Program-made: the position numbers and the translations under genes
Notes under the pieces: model-generated
What the model saw: only the letters and a program-made list of their open reading frames with translations
Databases searched by the model: none
Told to the model about the DNA's origin: nothing
Source of the DNA: Pseudoalteromonas umbrosa
Lineage (GTDB): Bacteria; Pseudomonadota; Gammaproteobacteria; Enterobacterales; Alteromonadaceae
Direction: 5' to 3'
Length of the DNA stretch: 64,000 bases
NCBI RefSeq assembly: GCF_030125375.1
Contig: NZ_JASJUU010000002.1
Span: 453,968 to 517,967, forward strand
Shown: positions 35,101 through 46,706 of the stretch, piece by piece
Layout of the letters: every line of letters begins with the position of its first letter
How positions within the stretch are numbered: position 1 is the first letter of the stretch

Positions 35101-35293
35101 CTTGATCTTGCACCACTTGTGGCGCTTGCCCCGGGTAGCTTGTTTTTATAATCACCTGTACATCCGATAAATCGGGAATGGCATCCACTGGCGTTTGCTT
35201 TAATGAATACAAGCCGCCAAAAGTTAAAATAACCGTCAGCAATAGTACCAAAAACCGATTGCTCACCGACCACTTGATAATTGATTCAATCAC
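32153..35293 (-). CDS. cusA: Copper/silver RND efflux pump CusA
   Basis: 1046 residues, the inner-membrane pump of a heavy-metal tripartite efflux system, driven by protons. The start MIESIIKWSVSNRFLVLL, the segment TPVDAIPDLSDVQVIIKTSY, and GAMTDGAIVMIENMHKHM with the proton-relay Asp and Glu in transmembrane helix 4 are those of the CusA/SilA branch. Methionines in the central porter domain (WVMPIKTRIDMLATGIKTPV) fit Cu(I)/Ag(I). It starts 12 bases after cusB. No CusC-type outer-membrane partner is encoded nearby. Confidence 0.93.
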   Translation of the reverse strand: MIESIIKWSVSNRFLVLLLTVILTFGGLYSLKQTPVDAIPDLSDVQVIIKTSYPGQAPQVVQDQVTFPLSTAMLSVPGAKTVRGFSFFGDSYVYIIFEDDTDMYWARSRVLEYLNQAASDLPSSAKPQLGPDATGVGWIYIYALTDKTGRHDLSQLRSIQDWFLKYELQTVSGVSEVATVGGMVKQYQVEVDPDKLRAYGIPLSLIEIALKQGNQEMGASVIEMAEAEYMVTATGYIDQLSDIAQIPLGVSENGVPLTIANVADVRLGPKMRRGIAELNGEGEVVGGIVVMRSGENAQATIEGVKEKLASLKGSLPEGVEVVPVYDRAQLIEAAVDNLWQKLAEELLVVAVICVVFLFHLRSSVVAVVSLPLGILASFIIMHLQGINANIMSLGGIAIAIGAMTDGAIVMIENMHKHMEKTPLTDENRWEIVTKAACEVGPALFFSLLIITVSFLPVFILEAQEGRMFEPLAYTKTYAMAASAGLAITLVPVLMGYFIRGKVISEKRNPLNRVLTAVYMPVLKQVMRFPKITIISALLITVAGFYPVNKIGSEFMPPLDEGDLMYMPTTYPGISIAKARELLQQTDKLIRTVPEVNNVFGKVGRAETATDPAPLTMIETFIQLKPKSQWREGVTTESLKAELDSLVKFPGLTNAWVMPIKTRIDMLATGIKTPVGIKVAGPDLDVIQEIGQQIEAILPALEGTASVYSERVAGGRYIKVDISRIQASRFGLNISDIQQVVASAIGGATVTQTIEGQERYPVNIRYPQDYRDSPESLAKLLIVTPSGAQITLGDVARIYIDTGPASIKSENARLNGWTYIDIEGVDIGSYVNNARAFLERELDLPTGYSLTWAGQYEYMQRAEEKLSYVLPLTLAIIVILLYLNFRAMTEVLMIMVTLPMAMIGGIWLMYFEGFNFSVAVGVGFIALAGVAVEIGVIMLVYLNQALHSLKERASQTGASISREEYQNALLHGAGLRVRPVMMTVTTIIVGLLPILYGTGAGSEVMSRIAAPLVGGMTSAVVLTLIVLPAIYSLLKRKELEQFNRAFE

Positions 35294-35305
35294 ATCAAAC
35301 TCCTA

Positions 35306-37033
35306 TCAATGGCCAGTATGAGCATCATGCTCACCGCTGTTAACGCCTTTTATGTCAACGATGACTAAATCGTCTCTGACCTCAAAAGTAAACGTAATTT
35401 CCTGAGCAACTTTAAAATCTGCAAGTGGCAGTGATTCGTCCACCACAAAGTCCATAGTTGCAGCTGCTCTGTTCCACTTCTCAATTGCCTCACGACTGAT
35501 GTTTACCGTGCGATCTCGGTGAGAAACATGATTAATTACGCCTTTAACAGTCGCCGTAGGGATTTGCGGCTCAGCCATAATATGTATTCCTGTCACCTGA
35601 TAGCTACCTGATTCAAGCAGTGTCACCTCAAAGTGCAGTGTTTGACCCACTTTTAATGCATCGAGATCAACCTCTTGCCCAACATCAAAATCCATCGTCA
35701 TCTCTGGCCAATTCCATGCATCAACAGGCCCATGTGTCACATTTATCTGTCTGCTTTGCTCTGTTACGCTATGCACTTCCCCTTGCATCCATACTGATTT
35801 TGGTTTTTCATCAAACGTCATACGCTTAAAATCAGAGCTTTTACTCGACTCTGAATCAATCAAAAACTGAGCAGAAGTCACCACCGTCTCGTCTTCATTT
35901 AGCCCTGATATAATTTCAATATGCATTTCATCAATGCGGCCAATTTCAACTGCAACCGACTTAAATTGTCCCTCTCCCAACGCTAATACCACTCGATTTT
36001 GAGAGCCGGTTCTGATGACAGATTCTTTTGGTACCAAAAGTGTATTTTGAGTACTATCAGACTGTATCTGGACTCGAGCCAACATATTGGGCTTGAGGGC
36101 TTTATCAGTATTCGTAAATTTAAGCCGCACGCGTAAGGTGCGGTTTGAAGCATCCAAACTAGGGTATATATAATCAACCTGCCCTTGCCACGATCTACTC
36201 GGTAAATAATCTAACGTCATCACAACGGGCAGCCCGACTTTGATAAGACTTGCTTCACGCTCAAATACTTCAACCTCCACCCAAACATGGTCAAGCTGAC
36301 CTATACTCATCATCGTCGTACCTGGCTGAACATAGTAGCCTTCACGAATTTTCAGATTTTTAACAACGCCTGATTGTGGTGTATAAAAGGTGACAGTTTG
36401 GCGGACTTGCTTGGTTTTTATCAACTGTTCAATAAAATCGGTCGACATTTTTAGTGCACGTAACCGCTTAGAGGCTGCCTCAATCAATTGTTGATCAGCT
36501 TGATTCAGTGCAACCAACATTTCTTTTTGTGCATTAACCAACTCAGGCGAGTATAAGTCGTAAAGGGCTTGCCCTTGCTCAACCTCATCACCTACAGCCT
36601 TCACATATAGATTGTCTACCCAGCCATCTACACGAGGGTGAATGTGCACTAATTTATGTTCATCATATTGCACATAGCCCACGGTATTAATATGTTGCTG
36701 CAATGCGCCTGATATCACTTTACCCGTTCTGACACCAAGATTATTGACAACATGAGGAGAGATTTTTACCACCCCAGGGCCAAACTTGTCCTCACCTTGA
36801 GACTCTTCATACACTGGAACAAGATCCATGCCCATTGGCGATTTACCTGGCTGGTCACGGCGATAATTCGCATCCATTGGCGCAACCCAGTAAAGCGGCT
36901 TTTTTTCATCAGCTCCGCCTTTTTGGGCATCGACCATAGTATGTTGACTATCACGCAATGTAACAACACCTGCGCCAATCACAATACCTACTGTCAGAGC
37001 CATTATTATTTTTACAACTGGCGTACTCATCAT
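35306..37033 (-). CDS. cusB: CusB-type membrane fusion protein with two C-terminal CusF domains
   Basis: 575 residues from the ATG at 37033 (the frame is open to a TTG at 37045). After an N-terminal anchor comes a heavy-metal-binding segment (YWVAPMDANYRRDQPGKSPM), then the barrel-sandwich adaptor (about 85-400). Two CusF-like domains follow: the first has HGPVDAWNWPEMTMDFDV with the His/Trp/Met/Met copper site; the second, SREAIEKWNRAAATMDFVV, keeps Trp and one Met but has lost the His and the other Met. CusF is usually a separate chaperone. The start overlaps a 31-codon ORF by ATGA. Confidence 0.9.
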   Translation of the reverse strand: MMSTPVVKIIMALTVGIVIGAGVVTLRDSQHTMVDAQKGGADEKKPLYWVAPMDANYRRDQPGKSPMGMDLVPVYEESQGEDKFGPGVVKISPHVVNNLGVRTGKVISGALQQHINTVGYVQYDEHKLVHIHPRVDGWVDNLYVKAVGDEVEQGQALYDLYSPELVNAQKEMLVALNQADQQLIEAASKRLRALKMSTDFIEQLIKTKQVRQTVTFYTPQSGVVKNLKIREGYYVQPGTTMMSIGQLDHVWVEVEVFEREASLIKVGLPVVMTLDYLPSRSWQGQVDYIYPSLDASNRTLRVRLKFTNTDKALKPNMLARVQIQSDSTQNTLLVPKESVIRTGSQNRVVLALGEGQFKSVAVEIGRIDEMHIEIISGLNEDETVVTSAQFLIDSESSKSSDFKRMTFDEKPKSVWMQGEVHSVTEQSRQINVTHGPVDAWNWPEMTMDFDVGQEVDLDALKVGQTLHFEVTLLESGSYQVTGIHIMAEPQIPTATVKGVINHVSHRDRTVNISREAIEKWNRAAATMDFVVDESLPLADFKVAQEITFTFEVRDDLVIVDIKGVNSGEHDAHTGH

Positions 37034-37125
37034 ACTTTCCCCCAATCCATCTCTGGCATTACATCATCTGGCTGAAAATTATTGAATACACCAGCAGTCA
37101 TTAATTGAACAATTAAAACCCGCAT
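37030..37125 (-). CDS. 31-codon ORF coupled to both neighbours
   Basis: Starts within the DUF411 stop (TAATG) and ends on the cusB start (ATGA), so a ribosome finishing the DUF411 gene can pass through it into cusB. The peptide begins MRVLIVQLMTAGVFNNF and contains four methionines including VMPEMDW. It has no separate ribosome site. It may be a small metal-related peptide or simply a coupling ORF; the sequence does not decide. Confidence 0.45.
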   Translation of the reverse strand: MRVLIVQLMTAGVFNNFQPDDVMPEMDWGKV

Positions 37126-37625
37126 TAAAATTGCTCCTCATATTTACTAATTTCAGCAAATACTTGGCTACTGCCATCAGCCATCAACACCAACACTTGA
37201 TATGGGTGAAAACGCTGACCGACTTCCATGCCTGGGGAGCCAAGTGGCATAGCTGGCACAGATAAACCGATCGCCCCTTTCACCGGTGTAGCTAAAAATT
37301 GCTTGATGAATTTCGCAGGTACATGGCCCTCAAATACATAACCACCGTCACTCACACCTGTATGGCAAGACTGATAACGCGGCTTAACGTTTAATTGACT
37401 TTTCACACCACCTAAATCCGGCAAATCATATACTTGATAGGTGATACCTTGTTGAGACAAATGACTTAACCATTTAACACAACACCCACATGTCGGCGTT
37501 TTGTATACCTTGAGCTGTGGCTGCTCAACAACTTCTTGTGCTTGAGCTAAATTGTGAAAGTTGCATATGGCAACGATGAATAACACATACGTGACAAACT
37601 TAAATTTAAACATTCTGGAACTCAT
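37125..37625 (-). CDS. DUF411 periplasmic metal-binding protein
   Basis: 166 residues with a signal peptide ending AQA near residue 29. The DUF411 signature is clear: KVYKTPTCGCCVKWLSHL, then SCHTGVSDGGYVFEGHVPAK and GLSVPAMPLGSPGMEVG. These proteins are found with copper resistance genes and probably bind Cu through the CGCC pair, the later Cys-His and Met residues. First in the run DUF411-small ORF-cusB-cusA. A shorter start at 37613 (MFKFKFVTY) is possible. Confidence 0.85.
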   Translation of the reverse strand: MSSRMFKFKFVTYVLFIVAICNFHNLAQAQEVVEQPQLKVYKTPTCGCCVKWLSHLSQQGITYQVYDLPDLGGVKSQLNVKPRYQSCHTGVSDGGYVFEGHVPAKFIKQFLATPVKGAIGLSVPAMPLGSPGMEVGQRFHPYQVLVLMADGSSQVFAEISKYEEQF

Positions 37626-37752
37626 TTTTATTTGAAAAATGCCATCGCTGGTGTTTCAAAAGTAATTGAAAATACTTTTTGCACTATAAAACGCAATACA
37701 GCGGGATGGCTGAATATTAAAAAGCTATTTTTTGGGCACAATAACCCTAGAG

Positions 37753-38181
37753 TTAGGCCAGAATGGGGGGCTTATAGACAGTGTTTATTAACTGATTTGG
37801 TGAACCTGTGTAGGCAGATAAAGGCTTTTCTGTTACCTGTTTAAACGTGGTAAATACGGAAGATTCACCCATAAAAAGAGAAAATGGCGCACATAAGCTG
37901 GTAGGACATGCACACTCTGTTTCACAGCAATCCATTTCATGGTGAGATGGCATAGAATGATTCATATTACTGTGCTGATGTTGATTATCAGAGGCATCAT
38001 GACTAGGCAAATGCATAGACATCGTGGCTTTTGCCCCTGGCATATCGTGATCACAGATCATCTGAGCTTGTGCAATAGGTTGAAACACAGACATCACAAA
38101 CACAATAGCAACGAGCAAAAGTTGCGCGGCACTGTATGTTTTTTTTGATGCGGATGAGTAATTCAAGTGTTTCAACTTCAT
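37753..38181 (-). CDS. His/Met/Cys-rich exported protein, CopL-like
   Basis: 142 residues with a hydrophobic signal segment (about 19-40). The middle is rich in His and Met (DNQHQHSNMNHSMPSHHEM) followed by DCCETECACPTSLC. This composition suits Cu(I)/Cu(II) sensing or storage in the periplasm and resembles CopL-type leader proteins of copper operons. It is the first gene of the copper run on this strand. No Shine-Dalgarno sequence is visible; a palindrome occupies that position instead. Confidence 0.6.
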   Translation of the reverse strand: MKLKHLNYSSASKKTYSAAQLLLVAIVFVMSVFQPIAQAQMICDHDMPGAKATMSMHLPSHDASDNQHQHSNMNHSMPSHHEMDCCETECACPTSLCAPFSLFMGESSVFTTFKQVTEKPLSAYTGSPNQLINTVYKPPILA

Positions 38182-38212
38182 TTAGCGTAATTGCTATTAC
38201 TATAACGCTAAA
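38181..38212. promoter_or_regulatory. Palindrome at the start of the CopL-like gene
   Basis: TTTAGCGT, 16 bases, ACGCTAAA. It directly abuts the start codon, covering the ribosome-binding position and probably the leader, so it could be an operator or an RNA stem controlling translation. A related GTTTAGCG/CGCTAAAC hairpin follows at 38237-38268. Confidence 0.45.
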
Positions 38213-38236
38213 TTGACCATTAATAAATTGCTGTTT

Positions 38237-38268
38237 GTGTTTAGCGAAGCATCTTCTTCGCTAAACAC
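38237..38268 (-). terminator. Hairpin after lgt
   Basis: GTGTTTAGCGAAG, loop CATCTT, CTTCGCTAAACAC: a perfect 13-bp stem 9 bases after the lgt stop. No strong T run follows on the minus strand. Confidence 0.6.
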
Positions 38269-38277
38269 CCTATTTAA

Positions 38278-39072
38278 CTATGCTGTTTTTGTCGCTTCAC
38301 GGCGGTGTGCCCACACCATCAAGCCAAGACCACCGATGATCATAGGTAGTGATAAGATTTGACCTTGAGAAATCACACCTGCATACAAACCAATATGCGC
38401 ATCTGGTTCACGGAAGTATTCAATCGCAAACCTAAATGTACCATAACCCAATAAGAACAGGCCTGCGATGCTACCTGCAGGACGAGGCTGATTGCGATAC
38501 CAGACTAAAATCAAAAACAACACTAGCCCTTCAAATAAGGCTTCATACAATTGAGACGGATGTCTTGGTATATTACCACCTGACGGGAATATAAACGCCC
38601 ATGGGACATCCGTTTGACGACCCCAAAGCTCGCCATTTATAAAGTTGCCAATTCGACCGGCTAAAAGCCCGACAGGTACCATAGGCACAACAAAGTCTCC
38701 CACAGCCAAAGGTGATTTATTGGTGCGCCATGCAAAAATGAAAATTGCAGTTATTACACCTAATGCTCCACCATGGAAAGACATACCTCCTTCCCATACT
38801 TTAAATAGCATAAGCGGATCGGATAAAAAGGCAGAGAAATTATAAAACAACACATAACCAACGCGGCCACCTAAAATAACCCCCAGCATACCGTAAAAAA
38901 GCAGATCACTGACTTGGTCCTTGGTCCATCCCGAATTGGGCTTTTCCGCTTCTTTATTTGCCCACCACATTGCAAATGCAAAGCCTATTAAGTACATAAG
39001 GCCGTACCAACGGACACTTAAAGGCCCGACTGAAAAAATAATCGGATCGATTTCCGGAAACTGCAAAGCCAT
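38278..39072 (-). CDS. lgt: Prolipoprotein diacylglyceryl transferase
   Basis: 264 residues with about seven membrane segments. It moves diacylglycerol from phosphatidylglycerol to the cysteine of prolipoproteins, including the FlgP and FlgO-type lipoproteins in this window. Family motifs: [13 protein letters not shown] near the N-terminus, [10 protein letters not shown], and the signature [20 protein letters not shown]. Normal length and start. Usually followed by thyA; here a copper locus intervenes. Confidence 0.95.
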   Translation of the reverse strand: MALQFPEIDPIIFSVGPLSVRWYGLMYLIGFAFAMWWANKEAEKPNSGWTKDQVSDLLFYGMLGVILGGRVGYVLFYNFSAFLSDPLMLFKVWEGGMSFHGGALGVITAIFIFAWRTNKSPLAVGDFVVPMVPVGLLAGRIGNFINGELWGRQTDVPWAFIFPSGGNIPRHPSQLYEALFEGLVLFLILVWYRNQPRPAGSIAGLFLLGYGTFRFAIEYFREPDAHIGLYAGVISQGQILSLPMIIGGLGLMVWAHRREATKTA

Positions 39073-39532
39073 CGCTTTCCCTCATTAAAATAACGTTTTG
39101 CTTGTATTCTTACTCAAAATGAACACAAACACCTTTTTAATTGTTGCTACTGGTCAATTATGTGTGGCTTTCACACTCCATCATGTTCAAAGCCAAGAAG
39201 TCAGTACCATACCAAATAAATCAGTTAAGTAAACATACCTTAAAAGGCCCTTATTAAAAGTTAACTTTTCACTACGGGACATTTTAATAATAGTAAGCCA
39301 CTAATCTCATCTATAAATTAACTCTTTTAGATTATCAATATCCCAAAGGTTGGTAATAGCAGGTGTCATATTTACTTTTAAATCGGTGCGAGAAATAGAT
39401 ATGTAAGTGGTCACTTCACTTAAATATCAGAGTCTTTAAAGAGGATATTGAGTTGAGCTTTGCGGTTGTCTAAAAATAATCCACTATACCTTGATAAGTC
39501 ACAACCTGAGCGTGAATAACTATAACAACAAA
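39073..39532. other. Intergenic region between ptsP and lgt
   Basis: 460 bp with no credible gene. It should contain the lgt promoter (minus strand) and the 3' end of the ptsP transcript. No strong hairpin, repeat or tRNA seen. Confidence 0.5.
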
Positions 39533-41818
39533 TTAGAGATTATCAGCTCCGCTTTGGGTATAAATAATTTCGCTTAGGCCTTGCTCAATAATAAAATCCC
39601 TTAAATAGCGATGTACTTGGATTGCACTCGACGCTTGCAAGCACTGTTCAAGCAATGCCTCCATATCCGTTACATGCAATCTTCTAAGAACCCATTTAAC
39701 TTTGTTTAATGCTGATATATTCATGCTCAACTTGCGATATCCCATCGCGGTGAGCAAAATAGCACCTTCAGGCTCAGAGCCAAGCTCACCACACAGGCTA
39801 AACGGCAATTCCAATGCTTGGCACTCTTTTGCGATGCTATTTAACGCCCTTAACACGCTGGGGTGATAGGGCTCAAATAACTTAGCCACCCTTGAATTCG
39901 CTCTATCTACAGCCAATAAGTATTGGGTCAGGTCATTGCTACCAACAGAGCAAAAATCAACTTTATTAGCCCACTCAGGCAACAAAAAGATACTGGAAGG
40001 GACCTCTATCATGACCCCAACTTCGGGTTTATCTATTTGATAAAATTGATCTGCCCACTCCTCTTGTAGTTCAAAGTAAGCTTGTTCCAGCAATGCTAAA
40101 GCTTCATCGACTTCTTCTGTGTGGCTAATCATCGGCAACATAATCCGTAAGTTACCCAAACCAGCATTTGCCTTAATCATGGCTTTCAATTGATCTAGAA
40201 AAAGTTCTGGATGGTCTAGAGTAATACGGACGCCACGCCAGCCTAAAAATGGATTCTCTTCTTCAATATCGAAGTAATCTAAAACTTTATCACCACCAAT
40301 ATCCAATGTTCTCATCACAACAGGTTCTGGGTGATATGATGCCAGTACCTCTCTATAACATTGCTCCTGCTCAGCTTGAGATGGGAACTGTCCGCGCTGC
40401 ATGAACCAAGACTCTGTACGATATAGACCCACACCATCACTAAATTTAGCGCTAACATGCTCTGTAGATAGATCAAGGCCTGCATTTAGCAATAAGCTGA
40501 TCCGCTCACCGTCTAGAGTAATGGGAGGTAAGTCATGTTCAGCATCAAACTTATCATGCAGCTGGCTCTCTTTTTGCCGCAGTGCCTCATACTCTTTTTT
40601 CAATACTTTGGAAGGGGAAACATATACCTTGCCAGCGTAAGCATCCAGAATGATGTGTTTATCTTCAAATTGTAAGAGCGGTAGATTTTCGATACCCCAA
40701 ATCGCAGGGATCCCCATTGCGCGAGTCAAAATCGAAGCATGAGAGTTCGCTGAGCCATGAACACTGACTACACCGACTAAGTTTTCCTTAGGGACTTGCG
40801 CTAGCATCGTTGGTGTCAAAGTTTCAGCTACTAGGACAGTTTGCTCATGGTAAGATTTTGATACGGACTCGGTGCTTACAAGGTGATGAAGTACCCGCAG
40901 CCCTAAATCTTTTACATCAACGGCGCGCTCTTTAATATAAGGATCTTGCATTGCTTCGAACTGTTGAACTAAATCTTCAATCACATGTTTCAATGCCGAT
41001 TTAGCATCCCATCCAAGTTCCATTTCCTTTGTTACTTGCTGGCCTAGGCTACGTGCATCTAATAACTGTTGGTATACCTCAAATACGGCTAAAGCCTCTT
41101 TGGGTAGCGTTAAAGAGAGCCGACTGGCTAAAACATGAAACTCGTGACGCGTTGCCTCAACAGCCTGCTTAAACAGTTTTTTTTGCTCCGAGTGGTTATC
41201 ACTCTGATTAGATTCAATACTTGAGAAGTCAAGTTTAGGAAGCACCACATAAGCTTTACCCAATGCAATGCCTGGTGTACTTGCAACGCCTTTTAATACC
41301 GATGTTTTATGATTATTGGCATCTTGTTTAAGCAATGTTTGCAGCTCAACGTGAGCGAGTTGTGAAGCGAGCTGCGCAGATAAAGTGATCAGAAAAGACT
41401 CTTCGTCGTTACTAAATTCTCGGGTATTTTTTTGTTGGACAACAATGACCCCTAAAACCTTACGCTGGTGGACCACTGGCACTGACAAAAAGGCATTGTA
41501 CCCTTCTTCTTTCACTTCTGGAGAATGTTTAAAGCGGGGGTGAATTTGCGCTTGTGCAATGTTAATCGTTTCTTCACGCTGGGCAACAAGGCCAACTAAA
41601 CCTTCGGTAAAACCAATACGAAATTTCCCCACCGCGTCGGGATTAAGGCCATCACTGGCCATTAGAACAAAATTATCTTGACTGTAATCTGCAAAATAAA
41701 TAGAGCAGCAGTCTGTTTGCATTGCTTTTTTGACCATTGCAACGAAAAGGTTTAAAGCGTCACTTAAATTGTCCTGCTGAGAGACCGATTGAGCTATTGA
41801 CCTTAACGTTGCTAGCAC
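39533..41818 (-). CDS. ptsP: Phosphoenolpyruvate-protein phosphotransferase PtsP (EI-Ntr)
   Basis: 761 residues from a GTG start. It begins the nitrogen-related phosphotransfer chain (PtsP to NPr to PtsN). A GAF sensor domain spans about 1-165 and binds regulatory ligands such as glutamine in E. coli; then the enzyme I N-domain with the active histidine in GSANSHASILTRAMGIPAIW, and the PEP-binding barrel with DGVGLYRTESWFM, LDIGGDKVLDYF and SLCGELGSEPEGAI. Lies 13 bases after rppH, as in E. coli. Confidence 0.94.
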   Translation of the reverse strand: MLATLRSIAQSVSQQDNLSDALNLFVAMVKKAMQTDCCSIYFADYSQDNFVLMASDGLNPDAVGKFRIGFTEGLVGLVAQREETINIAQAQIHPRFKHSPEVKEEGYNAFLSVPVVHQRKVLGVIVVQQKNTREFSNDEESFLITLSAQLASQLAHVELQTLLKQDANNHKTSVLKGVASTPGIALGKAYVVLPKLDFSSIESNQSDNHSEQKKLFKQAVEATRHEFHVLASRLSLTLPKEALAVFEVYQQLLDARSLGQQVTKEMELGWDAKSALKHVIEDLVQQFEAMQDPYIKERAVDVKDLGLRVLHHLVSTESVSKSYHEQTVLVAETLTPTMLAQVPKENLVGVVSVHGSANSHASILTRAMGIPAIWGIENLPLLQFEDKHIILDAYAGKVYVSPSKVLKKEYEALRQKESQLHDKFDAEHDLPPITLDGERISLLLNAGLDLSTEHVSAKFSDGVGLYRTESWFMQRGQFPSQAEQEQCYREVLASYHPEPVVMRTLDIGGDKVLDYFDIEEENPFLGWRGVRITLDHPELFLDQLKAMIKANAGLGNLRIMLPMISHTEEVDEALALLEQAYFELQEEWADQFYQIDKPEVGVMIEVPSSIFLLPEWANKVDFCSVGSNDLTQYLLAVDRANSRVAKLFEPYHPSVLRALNSIAKECQALELPFSLCGELGSEPEGAILLTAMGYRKLSMNISALNKVKWVLRRLHVTDMEALLEQCLQASSAIQVHRYLRDFIIEQGLSEIIYTQSGADNL

Positions 41819-41831
41819 TTTGACACCCTAT

Positions 41832-42350
41832 TTACCGTCTTCGCCAATGATCTTTATGATTATGTTCTTTTCGGTTAAAAGGCATAGCAAAAGGAGCAAA
41901 TTCCTTCATAACTCGACGATAAACGTCTCTTTTAAACGAAACAACTTGACGAACAGGGTACCAATAGCTCACCCAACGCCAATCATCAAATTCTGGATGA
42001 TGCGTTCTGAGTAGATCTACCTCTTCATCTTTGCACCTTAACTTAAGTAGAAACCACTTTTGCTTTTGCCCAATGCAAACAGGACTTGAGTCTTTGCGGA
42101 TCAGCCTCTTAGGTAGCTTATATCTCAACCAATGTTTTGAACTTGCAACAATTTCTACATCTTCAGGTCTGAGCCCAACTTCTTCATGAAGCTCTCGATA
42201 CATGGTTTGTTCAGGGGTCTCACCTTCATCCACGCCCCCTTGGGGAAACTGCCATGAGTGCTGACCGTAGCGCCTTGCCCAAAAAACTTGCCCTTGGTTG
42301 TTACATATGACAATTCCCACATTGGCACGAAATCCTTCGGCATCAATCAC
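41832..42350 (-). CDS. rppH: RNA 5'-pyrophosphohydrolase RppH
   Basis: 172 residues. Removes pyrophosphate from the 5' end of mRNAs and so starts RNase E decay. The Nudix box is clear ([20 protein letters not shown] then VGL), preceded by the family opening [20 protein letters not shown] and SWQFPQGG. Cotranscribed with ptsP downstream; divergent from mutH. Confidence 0.95.
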   Translation of the reverse strand: MIDAEGFRANVGIVICNNQGQVFWARRYGQHSWQFPQGGVDEGETPEQTMYRELHEEVGLRPEDVEIVASSKHWLRYKLPKRLIRKDSSPVCIGQKQKWFLLKLRCKDEEVDLLRTHHPEFDDWRWVSYWYPVRQVVSFKRDVYRRVMKEFAPFAMPFNRKEHNHKDHWRRR

Positions 42351-42775
42351 CTTAGCGCCTCATTCTTATGTCTATTTTATTTGATTGTTCCATATCTCGA
42401 TGGCATCAGCAAATATTATTCCTGCTTTTACTCAAGTTACTCACAGCTTGTGCATAAGTAAGAGCAAACAAGTCGATTTTACAAACAAATCCACAGATTT
42501 AGTACCAAAAACCCAACTTCTCCACAGAAACTGTGGATAATATTGTTTATATATCTGTATTTATCCAATTTATTACCTAAAAGGTGATATACCAAACCTC
42601 GCAAAAACACATAAAACCAATATATATCAATATCTTAAACTATTCACAACGCTATTTGCATTGGATAAAATAGCAACAACACTCACCAGTACAAAAAACA
42701 CCCAACCCAAGTTAATCCACAGTTCCTGTAAATTCTGATAAAATCTCGCATCAAAATCACTATAAGATCCTAATT
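42351..42775. other. rppH-mutH intergenic region with DnaA-box-like sites
   Basis: 425 bp, AT-rich, no gene. TGTGGATAA at 42532-42540 is a perfect DnaA box (TTATCCACA) on the minus strand; with TTCTCCACA at 42518-42526 it forms the inverted repeat TCCACAG-AAA-CTGTGGA. Related TCCACAG sequences occur near 42490 and 42716. Promoters of rppH and mutH must lie here. Confidence 0.5.
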
Positions 42776-43450
42776 ATGCTTCGACCCACTCCCCCAACAA
42801 GCATCACTGAATTACTGCTACGCGTTGAAGCTATCGCAGGGTTAACACTGGGCGAGCTCGCAGCTCAGTATCACTTTAAAACCCCGAATGACTTACTCAG
42901 AGAAAAGGGCTGGCCTGGCCAGCTGATTGAATATGTATTAGGTGCCAGTGCAGGATCAAAGCCAGTGCCTGATTTTGAACATATTGGTGTAGAACTCAAA
43001 ACACTCCCCCTCAGTTATGCTGGCAAGCCATTAGAAACCACCTATGTTTCAGTAGTGCCATTGACGAACCTAACAGGTCTTACTTGGCATAACTCCAGTG
43101 TGCGGAAAAAACTTAACCACGTGTTATGGCTACCTATACTAGCTGAGCGAGACATTGCCCCTGTAGATAGAACAGTAGGCAGTGGCTTTTTATGGCAACC
43201 TAATGTTCAGCAAGAAGCGCAATTGCAACGTGATTGGGAAGAACAAATTGAATTAATAGCGCTTGGCCGGGTAGAAGAAATATCAGGCCACCTTGGAGAA
43301 GTCATGCAGATCAGGCCAAAAGCAGCAAACAGTAAAGCTTTAACTGATGCAATTGGACCTCAAGGGGGATTAATCAAAACCCTGCCCAGAGGTTTTTATT
43401 TGAAAACGCAATTTACCCAAAACATATTGGCACAGCATTTTAGTCATTAA
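42776..43450 (+). CDS. mutH: DNA mismatch repair endonuclease MutH
   Basis: 224 residues. Cuts the unmethylated strand at hemimethylated GATC after MutS/MutL activation. The nuclease site is D-x(n)-E-x-K in [15 protein letters not shown], with the family segment [17 protein letters not shown] before it and [18 protein letters not shown] after it. Presence of mutH implies Dam methylation in this organism. Ends at a perfect bidirectional terminator shared with eno. Confidence 0.95.
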   Translation: MLRPTPPTSITELLLRVEAIAGLTLGELAAQYHFKTPNDLLREKGWPGQLIEYVLGASAGSKPVPDFEHIGVELKTLPLSYAGKPLETTYVSVVPLTNLTGLTWHNSSVRKKLNHVLWLPILAERDIAPVDRTVGSGFLWQPNVQQEAQLQRDWEEQIELIALGRVEEISGHLGEVMQIRPKAANSKALTDAIGPQGGLIKTLPRGFYLKTQFTQNILAQHFSH

Positions 43451-43471
43451 TTGGTGCATTGGACACGCATA

Positions 43472-43499
43472 AAAAAGCCATGCAATTGCATGGCTTTTT
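43472..43499. terminator. Bidirectional terminator between mutH and eno
   Basis: A perfect palindrome: AAAAAGCCATGCA, centre AT, TGCATGGCTTTTT. It serves convergent genes on both strands. Confidence 0.92.
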
Positions 43500-43518
43500 A
43501 AATTCAAATAAAAGTCGA

Positions 43519-44868
<1,350 letters not shown>

Positions 44869-44926
44869 CTATGCAACCGTATTAGTGTGTTTCAGTCGCA
44901 TAGCAATACCATAGGTATTAAAACAA

Positions 44927-44954
44927 AAAAGCCGTGCACTCGTGCACGGCTTTT
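44927..44954 (-). terminator. Terminator of pyrG
   Basis: AAAAGCCGTGCA, loop CTCG, TGCACGGCTTTT, 3 bases beyond the pyrG stop; a further A run supplies the T tail on the minus strand. Confidence 0.9.
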
Positions 44955-44957
44955 CTT

Positions 44958-46607
<1,650 letters not shown>

Positions 46608-46706
46608 TCAAGGAAAATGGAATTTAAATAAGAATCAAGACGGGGCGATAGTATAGCAAAAACGTGATTAGCAATCCAGCAAAAATTGCCTACTCTGGCA
46701 GCGGAT

